DNA of 64,000 bases from Clostridiales bacterium (GTDB lineage Bacteria; Bacillota; Clostridia; Peptostreptococcales; Anaerovoracaceae): contig JABZIP010000001.1 of assembly GCA_015258265.1 (NCBI GenBank), positions 186,001-250,000 of the forward strand, written 5' to 3'. The position numbers and the translations under genes are program-made. The notes under the pieces are model-generated. The model saw only the letters and a program-made list of their open reading frames with translations, made no database searches and had not been told where the DNA came from. Below, in pieces: positions 23,201 to 32,344 of the stretch. Numbering within the stretch: position 1 is the first letter of the stretch; every line of letters starts with the position of its first letter.

Positions 23201-23893
23201 GATTATTGTGTTAAAGGTAGTATGCCTGCAATGATCGGACCAATATGTGTCGATAACTTTGATTTCGGTAATTGTAGGCGGTCTGTTTTCGTTTTTAAAA
23301 TACTCTTGACATAATTTTAAATCGTTAATATCCATAGCAAGACCGAGGTCTTGTAGCATACAGCAAAGTCCGTTTTCATCAAGGCTTGTGAAATCTTCTA
23401 AAATTTCTACATCCGCAGGTTCAGCGTAACTTGCGATTATGGTTTCGGGCGGTTTCAATTCGGATAGCCTTGCTTCAACGGGGTTTATCACGTAGTTCTT
23501 AATTTTCTCAACTTGAGCTTCGTTCAAATCGCCGTAAAGGGCATATACCTTAGCTGATGTTACAATCGGCTTTTCACCTTTTGAAATGATTTCGAGGCAT
23601 TGCATTGCGGAGTCCGCACGCTGGTCGAATTGTCCCGGCAGAAATTCAACTGCAAAGAGTTTCGCATCGTTTATCGCAAGCTCCCTTGAAACCGTATCCA
23701 GCTGCGGTTCTGCAAAAATCGCATCAATGGAAGTGTTTAACAGTTCTTCACTGATGTTTTCAATGTAATAGCGGTTTATTATGCGTAACCCCGTAAGTGA
23801 GTTTATTGAAAGAAAGGAACGAAGCTCGGAAAGCAAGTTCTTAGCTTCAACTGCAAATTCTTCTTTTTTTTCTACAAATATAGTGTAAAGCAT
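20207..23893 (-). CDS. purL: Phosphoribosylformylglycinamidine synthase, single-chain
   Basis: Converts FGAR, glutamine and ATP to FGAM, step 4 of purine synthesis. The 1228-residue single chain fuses the synthase and glutaminase parts, so no purS or purQ is needed. The synthase half has metal and nucleotide motifs such as YWSDHCRHTTF and FKNETHNHPTEIEPFGGAAT. The C-terminal class I glutaminase shows PVFAGTNCEYD, the nucleophile Cys in GICNGFQAL and the His in SHGEGRF. The GAGGAGGAATAAAT stretch in front of the ATG is a strong ribosome site. It is the last gene of the purine operon, five bases after purD; no clear terminator follows. Confidence 0.97.
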   Translation of the reverse strand: MLYTIFVEKKEEFAVEAKNLLSELRSFLSINSLTGLRIINRYYIENISEELLNTSIDAIFAEPQLDTVSRELAINDAKLFAVEFLPGQFDQRADSAMQCLEIISKGEKPIVTSAKVYALYGDLNEAQVEKIKNYVINPVEARLSELKPPETIIASYAEPADVEILEDFTSLDENGLCCMLQDLGLAMDINDLKLCQEYFKNENRPPTITEIKVIDTYWSDHCRHTTFNTIIENVEFQDDLLKGIYEDYLSTRKELQRTKPITLMDIGTIVAKYLKENGKLNNLDESDEINACTVKVDIDVDGKKEPYLLLFKNETHNHPTEIEPFGGAATCIGGAIRDPLSGRAYVYGAIRLSGAANPLTSVDETLTGKLPQRKIVTGAANGYSSYGNQIGLATGIVDEFYHDGFKAKHMELGAVIAATPADKVRREKPAYGDSVILIGGLTGRDGIGGATGSSKSHNVNSVETCGAEVQKGNAPEERKIQRLFRNPEVCKMIKKCNDFGAGGVSVAIGELADGLEINLNAVPKKYEGLDATELAISESQERMAVVIEKANVDRFLELANKENLRAIEVATVKASPYLCMSYNGKYVVNIKREFLDSNGAKRYTKIVAAKAVLPDTKIKGNFTENYKEIAANLNVCSKRGLSERFDSTIGTGAVMMPFGGKYQLTPVQAMVQKVSVEKGDTTTCSLMSYGYNPHISAASPFHGAYLAVIESVCKLVACGSKFENVYLSFQEYFEKMEDEYSWGKPLSALLGAYKAQMGLQIAAIGGKDSMSGTFENIKVPPTLVSFAVSCEHIDNIVTPEFKKENHKVALISPEYDEYNLPKTDSLIKVFDSITTLMREGKILSAYALGANSVAEAIFKMQIGNGFGFKFDDSMSIQEIFKKRFSSFVVELADNVDFGTTCGIITKEKNITHKGDAIELEKLLDIYENKLEPIYSCNVKQKGSLQKMQDFRATSFMSCSVPTAKPSVLIPVFAGTNCEYDSARAFENAGAKADIFVVNNLNSDFIQRSIEEFAKKLSEAQILFIPGGFSAADEPDGSGKFITAFFRNPLIKEQVEAMLEKRDGLAAGICNGFQALIKLGLVPYGKITDANADAPTLTFNKIGRHQSKIVRTKIASNKSPWLSQASVGEIYSVPISHGEGRFIASDEMIKNLFENGQIATQYVDFDGNPTFDINFNPNGSDFAIEGITSPDGRVFGKMGHSERIGYGLYKNVLGNYDIKMFASAVKYFK

Positions 23894-23898
23894 TATAT

Positions 23899-25170
23899 TT
23901 ATTCCTCCTCTTCTTTTTTCAGAGCCTTTGCTCCTATGTCGGTTCTATAATACGCATTGGCAAAATGAATTTGATTTACCAATTTGTATGCGCTATCGAC
24001 GGCTTTTTTTAGCGTATCGTCAACGGCAGTAACACCAAGAACTCTGCCCGAATTTGTGAGTAACTTGCCGTCTTTCAGGGTAGCTCCTGCAAAATACACA
24101 TTTTCTTTTACATTGTATGGAACTTTTATTTCAAAGCCTTTTTCGTAAGTTTTAGGATAGCCGTCAGAAGCCATTACAACGCAGCAAGCGTGCTTATCTT
24201 TGAATTTCACCTCTATATCATTTAGATTTTCGTTTGTTGCGGCAAGCATTACCGTTAGCAAATCGCTTTGAAGAAGAGGGAGTACAACTTGAGTTTCGGG
24301 ATCGCCGAAGCGACAGTTGTATTCGATTACTTTCGGGCCGTCCTTTGTAAGCATAAGTCCGAAGTAAAGGCAACCTTTGAAGGTGCGATTTTCACTATTC
24401 ATAGCATTCATAGTAGGTAAAAATATAGTTTTCATACAGATATCTGCAATCTCTTTTGTGTAATACGGATTCGGAGCGATTGTACCCATTCCGCCTGTGT
24501 TTGTACCACAATCGCCGTCGTGGCTAAGTTTGTGGTCCATAGATGAAACCATTGGAATCAAGGTTTTTCCGTCCGTGAATGCAAGCACCGAAACCTCAGG
24601 ACCTTCCAAAAATTCTTCTATTACTATGTTGTTTCCGCTTTCTCCGAATTTTTTATCAACCATTATTGATTTTACAGCATCCTCCGCCTCTTCAACGGTT
24701 TTTGCTATTATTACGCCTTTACCGAGTGCAAGACCGTCTGCCTTGATTACGGTAGGAAGTTTAGCGGTTTTGAGATAAGAAAGAGCGTCTTTCGGATTTT
24801 CAAATGTAGCGTAATCGGCGGTAGGGATATTGTATTTTTTCATTAAATTTTTGGAAAAAACTTTACTACCCTCGATTATAGCTGCGTTTTTGCGTGGACC
24901 GAAACATCTGATTCCCTTTTCTTCTAACATATCAACAAGCCCTAACACCAGAGGATCGTCAGGCGCTACTATTGCATAATCAATCGCATTTTTGACTGCA
25001 AAGCCCACTATGGATTCGATGTCCGTAGCTGCTAAGTTCGTGCATATCGCATCATCTGCCATACCTGCATTTCCGGGTGCTGCATATATTTTTTCAACTT
25101 GTTTATTTTCTTTGATTTTTTTGATTATGGCGTGTTCTCTACCGCCACCGCCGACAACTAATATATTCAT
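23899..25170 (-). CDS. purD: Phosphoribosylamine-glycine ligase (GAR synthetase)
   Basis: Joins phosphoribosylamine, glycine and ATP to give GAR, step 2 of the pathway. It is an ATP-grasp enzyme of 423 residues, the usual monofunctional bacterial length. The N-terminal motif MNILVVGGGGREHAI and YAAPGNAGM, the ATP-grasp core with VIKADGLALGKGVIIA, and the C-terminal acidic-ligand segment EYNCRFGDPETQ are all present. It lies between the AICAR transformylase gene (43-base gap) and purL (5-base gap). Confidence 0.97.
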   Translation of the reverse strand: MNILVVGGGGREHAIIKKIKENKQVEKIYAAPGNAGMADDAICTNLAATDIESIVGFAVKNAIDYAIVAPDDPLVLGLVDMLEEKGIRCFGPRKNAAIIEGSKVFSKNLMKKYNIPTADYATFENPKDALSYLKTAKLPTVIKADGLALGKGVIIAKTVEEAEDAVKSIMVDKKFGESGNNIVIEEFLEGPEVSVLAFTDGKTLIPMVSSMDHKLSHDGDCGTNTGGMGTIAPNPYYTKEIADICMKTIFLPTMNAMNSENRTFKGCLYFGLMLTKDGPKVIEYNCRFGDPETQVVLPLLQSDLLTVMLAATNENLNDIEVKFKDKHACCVVMASDGYPKTYEKGFEIKVPYNVKENVYFAGATLKDGKLLTNSGRVLGVTAVDDTLKKAVDSAYKLVNQIHFANAYYRTDIGAKALKKEEEE

Positions 25171-25213
25171 ATTGTTAATCCTTCCTTGATATAATTAAAT
25201 GTGAGGTTCGGTA

Positions 25214-26398
25214 TTAGTGGTGGAACAAGCGTATACCTGTGAATACACAAAGCATACCAAGTTCATCACAAGCTGCGATTACATCGCTATCGCGAACAGA
25301 ACCGCCAGGCTGTGCTATGTATCTTGCGCCGCTTTTGTATGCCCGTTTTATATTATCGCTAAATGGAAAGAATGCGTCGGAACCGACAGAAACATCGCTA
25401 ATTTGCGATAGGAAATCCGAGATTTCCTGTGCTGTAAGAACAGGCGGTTTGGCAGTGAAGTAATTTTGCCAAATTCCATCTTCGCATACATCTTCTTCGT
25501 TTTTGTTTATATAGCTGTCTATCACATTATCTCTTGTAGCACGAGCAATGTCAGCTTTAAAAGGTAGATTTAAGACTTTTTCGTGTTGACGCAAAAACCA
25601 TGTGTCAGCTTTTGATGCGGCAAGCCTTGTGCAATGAATTCTTGATTGCTGCCCTGCGCCGATTCCTATTGTTTGACCGCCATATGCAAAGCAAACGGAA
25701 TTGGACTGCGTATATTTGAGAGCAATTAGAGCCAAAAGCAAATCGTTTTTCGCACTTTCTGTAAGATTCTTGTTTTTTGTAACTATGTTTTCTAAATCTT
25801 TTTTTGTAATTTTGTAATCGTTTCTTGTTTGCTCGAATCGAATACCGAAAACTTCCTTGATTTCGGTAGGCTTCGGCGTGTAATCCGCACAAATTTTGAT
25901 GATATTGTAATTGCCGTTTTTTTTGGATTTCAGTATGCTAAGCGCTTCGTCATCGTAATCGGGAGCGATGATACCGTCGGAAACTTCTCGTTTTATTAGC
26001 TCTGCGGTGGTCTTATCGCATTTTTCGGATAGTGCTATAAAATCACCGAAAGAGGACATTCTATCTGTCCCTCTTGCTCTTGCATAAGCACAGGCAATCG
26101 GAGAGTCGTCGAGATAGGGCACATCGGATACGAAATATATTTGCTTTAGCGTATCGGACAGAGGAATCCCAAGTGCAACTGAGGTTGGGCTCACATGTTT
26201 GAAAGACGCGGCACACGGAATCCCAAGTGCATCTTTGACCTCGAACACGAGTTGATAAGCGTTGAATGCGTCCAAAAAATTGATGTATCCGGGGTTGCCG
26301 TTCAGTATTTCTATTGGAAGCTCACTCCCGTCAGCCATATATATTTTAGAGGGTTTTTGATTGGGATTGCAACCGTATTTTAGATTAAACTCTTTCAT
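25214..26398 (-). CDS. purH: AICAR transformylase, stand-alone and eukaryote-like (PurH C-terminal domain)
   Basis: Formylates AICAR to FAICAR with 10-formyl-tetrahydrofolate, step 9. Only the transformylase is present (394 residues); the N-terminal IMP cyclohydrolase domain of normal PurH is missing and is replaced by PurO encoded two genes upstream. The catalytic Lys67-His68 pair is in ASFKHVSP. From memory, the sequence resembles the C-terminal half of animal ATIC more than E. coli or Bacillus PurH: YARARGTDRMSSFGDF, EVSDGIIAP, KYTQSNSVC, IGIGAGQQSRIHCTRLA, SSDAFFPF-like and terminal RLFHH. It starts nine bases after purB. Confidence 0.93.
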   Translation of the reverse strand: MKEFNLKYGCNPNQKPSKIYMADGSELPIEILNGNPGYINFLDAFNAYQLVFEVKDALGIPCAASFKHVSPTSVALGIPLSDTLKQIYFVSDVPYLDDSPIACAYARARGTDRMSSFGDFIALSEKCDKTTAELIKREVSDGIIAPDYDDEALSILKSKKNGNYNIIKICADYTPKPTEIKEVFGIRFEQTRNDYKITKKDLENIVTKNKNLTESAKNDLLLALIALKYTQSNSVCFAYGGQTIGIGAGQQSRIHCTRLAASKADTWFLRQHEKVLNLPFKADIARATRDNVIDSYINKNEEDVCEDGIWQNYFTAKPPVLTAQEISDFLSQISDVSVGSDAFFPFSDNIKRAYKSGARYIAQPGGSVRDSDVIAACDELGMLCVFTGIRLFHH

Positions 26399-26407
26399 TT
26401 TTAACTC

Positions 26408-27838
26408 CTATATGTTCATGGTAGCTTCAACTTTTTCGAATTGGTATTTATCGAGTAAAGGTGAGATTACATCTCGCAAAAAGTCATCGACTTGAGAAAC
26501 GCTTCTGCCGATGTATTTTTCCGGATTTAGCTGCTCGCGTATTTCATCTTTGCTAAGCGGGATATTTGAATCTTCGGCAAGCAAGTCAATCAAATTGTTT
26601 TCCTTGCCGTGCAGCTTTACATTCTTTGCAGATTCATGTGAATATACTCTTATGATTTCGTGTAATTTTTGTCTGTCGCCACCGCGCTTTACGGACTCCA
26701 TCATAATGTTTTCGGTTGCCATAAAGGGGAGCTTTTCCATTACTCTTTTTTTGATGACATTTTCGTATACGACAAGATTTTCTGTAATATTTATATAGAT
26801 GTTCAAAATGGAATCAATGGCGAGGAATGCTTCGGACATAGTAATTCTTTTGTTTGCACTGTCGTCAAGCGAACGCTCGAACCACTGGGTTGCAGCGGTC
26901 ATATCCATATTTACGGCATTGAGTATTACATATCGCGCGATTGAACATATTCTTTCGCTTCTCATTGGATTGCGTTTGTAAGGCATAGCTGACGAGCCGA
27001 TTTGAGTGGACTCAAAAGGCTCTTCCATTTCTTCGAATGACTGTAAAATGCGCAAATCGTCTGCGAATTTGTAGGCGCTTTGGGCGAAACCGGAAAGTAC
27101 AGCGCAAAAATAAGCGTCGGTTTTTCTGCTGTAAGTTTGACCGGAAACACTTACGGAATTCGCAAATCCCAAATCTTCACATATCAGTTTTTCCAGCTCT
27201 TTTACTTTTTGTTCGTCGTTTTCAAAAAGCTCCATAAAGCTGGCTTGTGTGCCGGTTGTTCCTTTTGAACCGAGAAGTTTTAAATTTTCAAGCTGGTATT
27301 CCAAGTTTTCAATATCCATTACAAGTTCATTCATCCAAAGAGTAGCACGCTTTCCTATCGTTGTGAGCTGTGCAGGTTGGAGGTGAGTGTATGCGAGGGC
27401 AGGCAGCGCCTTGTATTGCTCTGCAAATTTACTGAGATTTTTTAGCACTTGCACGGCTTTTTTTAAGACCAGTTTAGATGCTTCACGCATTATTATTACA
27501 TCCGTGTTGTCAACGACATAGCAAGAGGTTGCACCAAGGTGTATTATAGGTTTCGCACTTGGACATTGGATTCCGTAGGCATGTATATGGCTCATTACAT
27601 CGTGCCTAAGCAGCTTTTCCTGCTTGATAGCCTCGTCGTAGTTGATGTCGTCTTTGAAGTTCTCGAGTTCTTTGATTTGGGCATCGCTTATATCCAGCCC
27701 CAATTTTTGTTCTGCTTTTGCAAGAGTTATCCAAAGTCTTCTCCAAGTTTTGAATTTAAAGTTTTCCGAAAACAGGTACTGCATTTCGTCGCTTGCGTAT
27801 CTAGTGGAAAACGGGGATACATACTTGTTTCTATCCAT
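26408..27838 (-). CDS. purB: Adenylosuccinate lyase, animal-like lineage
   Basis: Cleaves SAICAR to AICAR (step 8) and adenylosuccinate to AMP. The 476 residues are longer than the about 430-residue Bacillus type. The fumarase-superfamily signature is GSSAMPYKRNPMRSERIC, and IIHLGATSCYVVDNTD and THLQPAQLTTIGKR are intact. These motifs, the N-terminal SPFSTRYAS and WFERSLDDSANKRI match vertebrate ADSL strikingly as I recall it. GGAG lies shortly before the ATG. The gene sits between purO and the AICAR transformylase with nine-base gaps, so steps 8 to 10 are encoded side by side. Confidence 0.96.
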   Translation of the reverse strand: MDRNKYVSPFSTRYASDEMQYLFSENFKFKTWRRLWITLAKAEQKLGLDISDAQIKELENFKDDINYDEAIKQEKLLRHDVMSHIHAYGIQCPSAKPIIHLGATSCYVVDNTDVIIMREASKLVLKKAVQVLKNLSKFAEQYKALPALAYTHLQPAQLTTIGKRATLWMNELVMDIENLEYQLENLKLLGSKGTTGTQASFMELFENDEQKVKELEKLICEDLGFANSVSVSGQTYSRKTDAYFCAVLSGFAQSAYKFADDLRILQSFEEMEEPFESTQIGSSAMPYKRNPMRSERICSIARYVILNAVNMDMTAATQWFERSLDDSANKRITMSEAFLAIDSILNIYINITENLVVYENVIKKRVMEKLPFMATENIMMESVKRGGDRQKLHEIIRVYSHESAKNVKLHGKENNLIDLLAEDSNIPLSKDEIREQLNPEKYIGRSVSQVDDFLRDVISPLLDKYQFEKVEATMNI

Positions 27839-27847
27839 TTTGCTCTC

Positions 27848-28540
27848 CTATTTATTCTTATTTATAAGTGCGGTTTTGCTTTCCTTTGTCTTGATATTCG
27901 TATATCGTACATAGAGGGAAATTTTATTGTCAAAGTTTAGATTTTCCCATATATCGTCAGCAAATTCGTTTATATCGTTTGGTATATAAATTTTTAAAGG
28001 TTCTCCTTCAAAAGAAACAACAGCGTCGTTTTGATATGTGTGGATGAAATGGCCCACATTTTGAAGCGGAGTGTAGGAAAATGTGAAGCGGTTGCAACCG
28101 CTTGCATTGTCATCAGCCTTTTTGAGTATGCTCATTTTGTAAGAAAAATCTTCGTCAAAAGTTGAAACAAGTCCGCTTATTCTTGGTGTAAAGTTGGGAG
28201 CATCCGGCTCAAATTCACGAGTTTTTAGAGCTTCTTCGAAGCTGTGTCCTTTTGTAATATATTCGTAAATCGTGTCGGTTTGATCGCCATTTGTAATGAT
28301 CGTGTGATTATTGATGCTTCTAAGCGGAGTGTATATGATTAGCGACGGATCGGCGAGTTTGCTTTCATCAAACGGTTTTGCGAAAAGTTCGCCTTTATTT
28401 TCGACCAAAACCCGATTACGACTGTTTTCGCTGCGCCCCATAAGCATATATGCTATACAAAAATTTTCTTCGGAGCATCCGAGAGCTATACCTCTGCCGG
28501 GATATGGATTGTTTTTTAGAATTTCACCTAAGGTTTGCAT
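27848..28540 (-). CDS. purO: IMP cyclohydrolase, archaeal PurO type
   Basis: Closes FAICAR to IMP, the last step. The 230-residue protein carries the PurO hallmark NNPYPGRGIALG at its N-terminus and matching later segments (IIYTPLRSINNHTIITNGDQTD, given here in part: TPLRSINNHTIITNG). It is unrelated to the MGS-like cyclohydrolase domain of PurH. Its presence explains why the neighbouring AICAR transformylase has no cyclohydrolase domain. The gap to purN is one base. PurO was first described in archaea; similar proteins occur in some Clostridia. Confidence 0.88.
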   Translation of the reverse strand: MQTLGEILKNNPYPGRGIALGCSEENFCIAYMLMGRSENSRNRVLVENKGELFAKPFDESKLADPSLIIYTPLRSINNHTIITNGDQTDTIYEYITKGHSFEEALKTREFEPDAPNFTPRISGLVSTFDEDFSYKMSILKKADDNASGCNRFTFSYTPLQNVGHFIHTYQNDAVVSFEGEPLKIYIPNDINEFADDIWENLNFDNKISLYVRYTNIKTKESKTALINKNK

Positions 28541-28541
28541 T

Positions 28542-29156
28542 TTATTTCTCCTTGTTTTCGTTTAACAATTTTTCGCAAAGCCATTCCAAAGAAGCGGGGA
28601 GGATTTTCCATTCGGCTTCCTCCATTACTCGCTTTTGCAATGTTTGTGGGGTATCGCCGTCTTCGACTTGTACACTCTTTTGCATTATTATCTTGCCGTC
28701 ATCTGCAATTTCGTTTACAAAATGCACAGTTGCACCCGTGATTTTCACCCCTTTTTCGAGTGCTTTTTCATGGACTTTGATTCCGTAGCAGCCCTTTCCG
28801 CAAAAAGAGGGAATGAGCGACGGGTGAATGTTTATTATTCGGTTTTCATAGGATTTTATAAAGTCTTTGCTAAGTATACTTAAAAATCCTGCCAAAACGA
28901 TTACATCAATTTGATAATCTTGCAGTATCTCGAGCATTTTTGCTTCGCAAGTTTCAGCTGTTTTGTACGATTTTTTTGTAACACAAACAGCAGGAATGCC
29001 GGCATTTTCAGCACGCTTGAGCGCATAAGCATCGGCGTTGTTTGAAATCACCAGTTTTATTTGTCCGCTTTTTAATATTTTGGAATCCAAAAGTGCTTGC
29101 AAATTTGTACCGCCACCGGAAACCAAAACTGCTACATTCATTTTATCCTTAGCCAT
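28542..29156 (-). CDS. purN: Phosphoribosylglycinamide formyltransferase
   Basis: Transfers a formyl group from 10-formyl-tetrahydrofolate to GAR, step 3. At 204 residues it has the PurN length. The N-terminus MNVAVLVSGGGTNLQALL binds the phosphate, the catalytic Asn-His pair is in INIHPSLIPSF, and the conserved Asp lies in VNEIADDGKIIMQ. The first ATG has AGGGG about six bases upstream; a second ATG five codons later also has AAGGA close by, so the exact start is open. No folate-independent PurT is seen in the window. Confidence 0.96.
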   Translation of the reverse strand: MAKDKMNVAVLVSGGGTNLQALLDSKILKSGQIKLVISNNADAYALKRAENAGIPAVCVTKKSYKTAETCEAKMLEILQDYQIDVIVLAGFLSILSKDFIKSYENRIINIHPSLIPSFCGKGCYGIKVHEKALEKGVKITGATVHFVNEIADDGKIIMQKSVQVEDGDTPQTLQKRVMEEAEWKILPASLEWLCEKLLNENKEK

Positions 29157-29165
29157 ATTTCGCCC

Positions 29166-30155
29166 CTATTTGATGATGATTTTTTGGCTTTTCGATGCGG
29201 TTGTTCCTATTATGTATGCATCTTCTCCATGCGCGCGCAGTATGCTGAGCGCTTTGTCTACATCGTTTTTATCGACTACGATTGCCATTCCGATTCCCAT
29301 ATTGAATGTATTAAACATATTGTATTCGTCAATATTACCGTCTTTTGCGAGCTTTTCAAATATAGGTAAAATTTTGATGCTGTTTTTTTCGATTTCTGCA
29401 CAAATTCCGTCAGGGAGCATACGCGGAATATTTTCGTAAAATCCGCCTCCGGTAATGTGCGATATTCCTTTGATATTTACTTCTTTCAAAAGAGCAAGAA
29501 CGGGTTTTACATAAATTTTTGTAGGTACAAGTAATTCGCGTGCGAGAGTCTTGTCCTTATTAATATCAAATACCTTTCTTACGAGCGAAAAGCCGTTTGA
29601 GTGGACACCGCTTGAGGCGAGTCCAATGATTATATCTCCACATTCAATTTTGGAATTGTCGATGATTGCATCTTTATCGACAACACCTGTGCAATAGCCT
29701 GCAAGGTCGTATTCGTCAATCGGATAAAATCCCGGCATCTCTGCCGTTTCTCCGCCGATTAGTGCGGCACCTGCCTGAACGCAACCGTCGCATACGCCTT
29801 TTACAATTTGTTCTATCTTTTCGGGAACATTTTTACCGCAGGCGATGTAATCGAGAAAAAACAGCGGTTTCGCGCCTGAACATATTATATCGTTTACGCA
29901 CATGGCTACGCAGTCTATACCTATGGTATCGTGTTTATCCAAGGAAAAGGCGAGCTTGAGTTTGGTTCCGACTCCGTCGGTTCCGCTTACGAGTACAGGC
30001 TTTTTGATGCCCGTAAGTTCGAGTTCGAAAAGACCGCCAAAACCGCCAACATCGCTGCAAACGCCTTTGGTTACAGTTCTTGCGATATGGCTTTTCATAA
30101 GTTCAACGGCTTTGTAACCTGCGTGTATGTCAACTCCTGAATCTTTGTAATCCAT
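29166..30155 (-). CDS. purM: Phosphoribosylformylglycinamidine cyclo-ligase (AIR synthetase)
   Basis: Closes FGAM to AIR with ATP, step 5. The 329 residues match the family. Visible motifs: [12 protein letters not shown] at the start, [36 protein letters not shown] and [13 protein letters not shown]. It lies four bases after purF and nine before purN, in the middle of the operon. Nothing unusual is seen. Confidence 0.97.
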   Translation of the reverse strand: MDYKDSGVDIHAGYKAVELMKSHIARTVTKGVCSDVGGFGGLFELELTGIKKPVLVSGTDGVGTKLKLAFSLDKHDTIGIDCVAMCVNDIICSGAKPLFFLDYIACGKNVPEKIEQIVKGVCDGCVQAGAALIGGETAEMPGFYPIDEYDLAGYCTGVVDKDAIIDNSKIECGDIIIGLASSGVHSNGFSLVRKVFDINKDKTLARELLVPTKIYVKPVLALLKEVNIKGISHITGGGFYENIPRMLPDGICAEIEKNSIKILPIFEKLAKDGNIDEYNMFNTFNMGIGMAIVVDKNDVDKALSILRAHGEDAYIIGTTASKSQKIIIK

Positions 30156-30159
30156 TTTT

Positions 30160-31584
30160 TTACTCCTTTTTATTATAGCAATATGTGCACAGTTTACTTT
30201 CGTCTAATCCTATTGCGTCTATGAGTCCTTGCAAAGATTGAAATTCAAGTGAAGCAAGGTGCAGCTTTTCGCATATACATTGTCTGAATTTCTGTCCGCG
30301 CTCGCTGGTTGAATCGGCGTATTCCTCGATGTGGTTTACTCCATCTTCGCCCTCAAGCTCATCCACAACCTTGCGTGCCAAAAGCTCCATTTCACCATTG
30401 GATCTCGAAAAATTCAGATATTTGCAAGGATACATTATAGGCGGACAAGCGGAGCGTATGTGAACGGATTTTGCGCCATTATCGTAAAGAAATTCAACTG
30501 TTTCACGAAGCTGTGTTCCCCTAACGATTGAATCGTCGATAAACATTAAGTTTTTATCTCGAATCAGTTCGCAAACAGGTAGCTGCTTCATTTTGGCGAC
30601 TTTAGCACGCTCGGTTTGCATAGCAGGCATAAAACTTCTTGACCATGTAGGTGTATATTTGATGAATGCACGAGCGAAAGCGATGCCGCTTTTTGCAGAA
30701 TATCCGATTGCGTGCGGTGTACCCGAGTCAGGAACGCCGCCTATATAATCAATTTGCTCGCTTTCTATGAATGACTTGTCGTTATTTGCCATAATTTCGC
30801 CGTTTTTGTAGCGCATGAGTTCAACATTGATTCCCTCGTAATTTGAAGCAGGGTACCCGTAGTAAGTCCAAAGAAATGAGCATATACGCATCTGTTCGCC
30901 GGCTTTAGAAAGTACCTGTATTACGTTTGAAGAAATTTCAACTATCTCCCCGGGACCAAGTTCCTTTTCGTCTACATAACCCAGTTTTTTGTAAACAAAA
31001 GACTCAAAAGAAGCGCAGTAGCCGTCGTTATCTTTACCGATGAAAATAGGCAATCTGCCGACTTTATCACGAGCAACGATAATGTTTGAATCTTCCTTCA
31101 GTATCATTATTGACATGCTACCTTCAATTTGGCTTTGAGCAAATTTGATGCCGTCTACGAAATTACTTTTTTGATTTATCAAGGATGCAACAAGTTCGGT
31201 AGAGTTGATTTTTCCACCCGTCATTGTACTGAAATGACCACCGCTAAAGGACAGGTAATTTTTAATCAAATCTTCACTGTTTGTAATTGCACCTATGGTA
31301 CAAATTGCATAATTCCCGATATTTGAGCGTATCAACAGCGGCTGCGGATCGCTATCGTTTATTGAACCGATTGCACTCGTACCCGACATTTCCTCGAAAA
31401 CATGTTCAAACTTAGCTCGGAAAGGTGAATTGCTTATGTTGTGAATTGAACGCTGAAGACCTTTGTCCTTGTCGTAAATTGCGATTCCGCCTGTTGCATT
31501 TCCAAGATGCGAGTGATAATCTGTGCCGAAAAACACATCGGCTAAGATTTCGCATTTACTTGCAACTCCGAAAAAACCTCCCAT
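30160..31584 (-). CDS. purF: Amidophosphoribosyltransferase lacking the glutaminase cysteine
   Basis: Catalyses the first committed step, PRPP to phosphoribosylamine. The phosphoribosyltransferase half has the PRPP loop [16 protein letters not shown], and cysteines like those that ligate the Fe-S cluster in Bacillus PurF ([21 protein letters not shown] near the end). The N-terminus reads [10 protein letters not shown] where family members read CGVFGI: the nucleophilic Cys is Gly, and the HRGQE glutamine-binding loop is replaced by [13 protein letters not shown] five bases before the ATG makes this start firm, and no propeptide with a Cys is possible between the purC stop and this site. The glutaminase is therefore probably inactive and free ammonia or a partner may supply nitrogen. 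Length 474. Confidence 0.92.
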   Translation of the reverse strand: MGGFFGVASKCEILADVFFGTDYHSHLGNATGGIAIYDKDKGLQRSIHNISNSPFRAKFEHVFEEMSGTSAIGSINDSDPQPLLIRSNIGNYAICTIGAITNSEDLIKNYLSFSGGHFSTMTGGKINSTELVASLINQKSNFVDGIKFAQSQIEGSMSIMILKEDSNIIVARDKVGRLPIFIGKDNDGYCASFESFVYKKLGYVDEKELGPGEIVEISSNVIQVLSKAGEQMRICSFLWTYYGYPASNYEGINVELMRYKNGEIMANNDKSFIESEQIDYIGGVPDSGTPHAIGYSAKSGIAFARAFIKYTPTWSRSFMPAMQTERAKVAKMKQLPVCELIRDKNLMFIDDSIVRGTQLRETVEFLYDNGAKSVHIRSACPPIMYPCKYLNFSRSNGEMELLARKVVDELEGEDGVNHIEEYADSTSERGQKFRQCICEKLHLASLEFQSLQGLIDAIGLDESKLCTYCYNKKE

Positions 31585-31596
31585 TTTTACCTCCGA

Positions 31597-32310
31597 CTAT
31601 TTTTCAAATACTCTTTTCATCATTTCCTGATAAGCATCTTCTACATTACCGAGATCTCTTCTAAATCTGTCTTTGTCGAGCTTTTCGCCGGTGTTGACAT
31701 CCCAGAAACGGCAAGTGTCGGGAGAAATTTCGTCGGCTAAAACTATTGTTCCGTCTGCAAGTTTTCCAAATTCAAGTTTAAAGTCCACCAGAGTAACATT
31801 GATTTTTAAGAAATAGTCTTTCATAATTGAATTTATTTTGAAAGCGTAGTTCTTGATAGTTTCGATTTCTTCCTTTGTAGCCAGCTTTAGCGCAAGTGCA
31901 TGGTAATCGTTTATAAGTGGATCGTGTAAGTCATCGTTTTTGTATGAAAATTCGATAGTAGGTGCATCAAATACAATACCTTCCTCAACCCCGTATCTCT
32001 TAGCAAAGGAGCCGGCTGAAATATTACGGATAATTACTTCAAGCGGCACAATCGAAACTTTTTTGACAACAGTTTCGGTATCGCTCAGCTCTTTAACGAA
32101 GTGAGTAGGGATGCCGTCTTTTTCAAGAAGCTGCATTATGTGGTTGGACATCAAGTTGTTTACTACGCCTTTTCCTGCGATAGTGCCTTTCTTGGTGCCG
32201 TCAAATGCTGTTGCATCGTCTTTGTACGATACGATAACATATGCCTCATCTTCAGTTGCAAACACTTTTTTTGCTTTTCCTTCGTAAAGCTGCTCTTTTT
32301 TCTCAAACAT
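31597..32310 (-). CDS. purC: SAICAR synthetase
   Basis: Joins CAIR and aspartate with ATP to form SAICAR, step 7. The 237-residue length fits the family. Motifs include LYEGKAKKVFATED at the N-terminus, PLEVIIRNISAGSF, and LVDFKLEFGK with LADEISPDTCRFWD. It follows purE by 34 bases and precedes purF by 12. Confidence 0.97.
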   Translation of the reverse strand: MFEKKEQLYEGKAKKVFATEDEAYVIVSYKDDATAFDGTKKGTIAGKGVVNNLMSNHIMQLLEKDGIPTHFVKELSDTETVVKKVSIVPLEVIIRNISAGSFAKRYGVEEGIVFDAPTIEFSYKNDDLHDPLINDYHALALKLATKEEIETIKNYAFKINSIMKDYFLKINVTLVDFKLEFGKLADGTIVLADEISPDTCRFWDVNTGEKLDKDRFRRDLGNVEDAYQEMMKRVFEK

Positions 32311-32344
32311 GGTGATTCTCCTTTAGATATTATAATTGGTAAAA

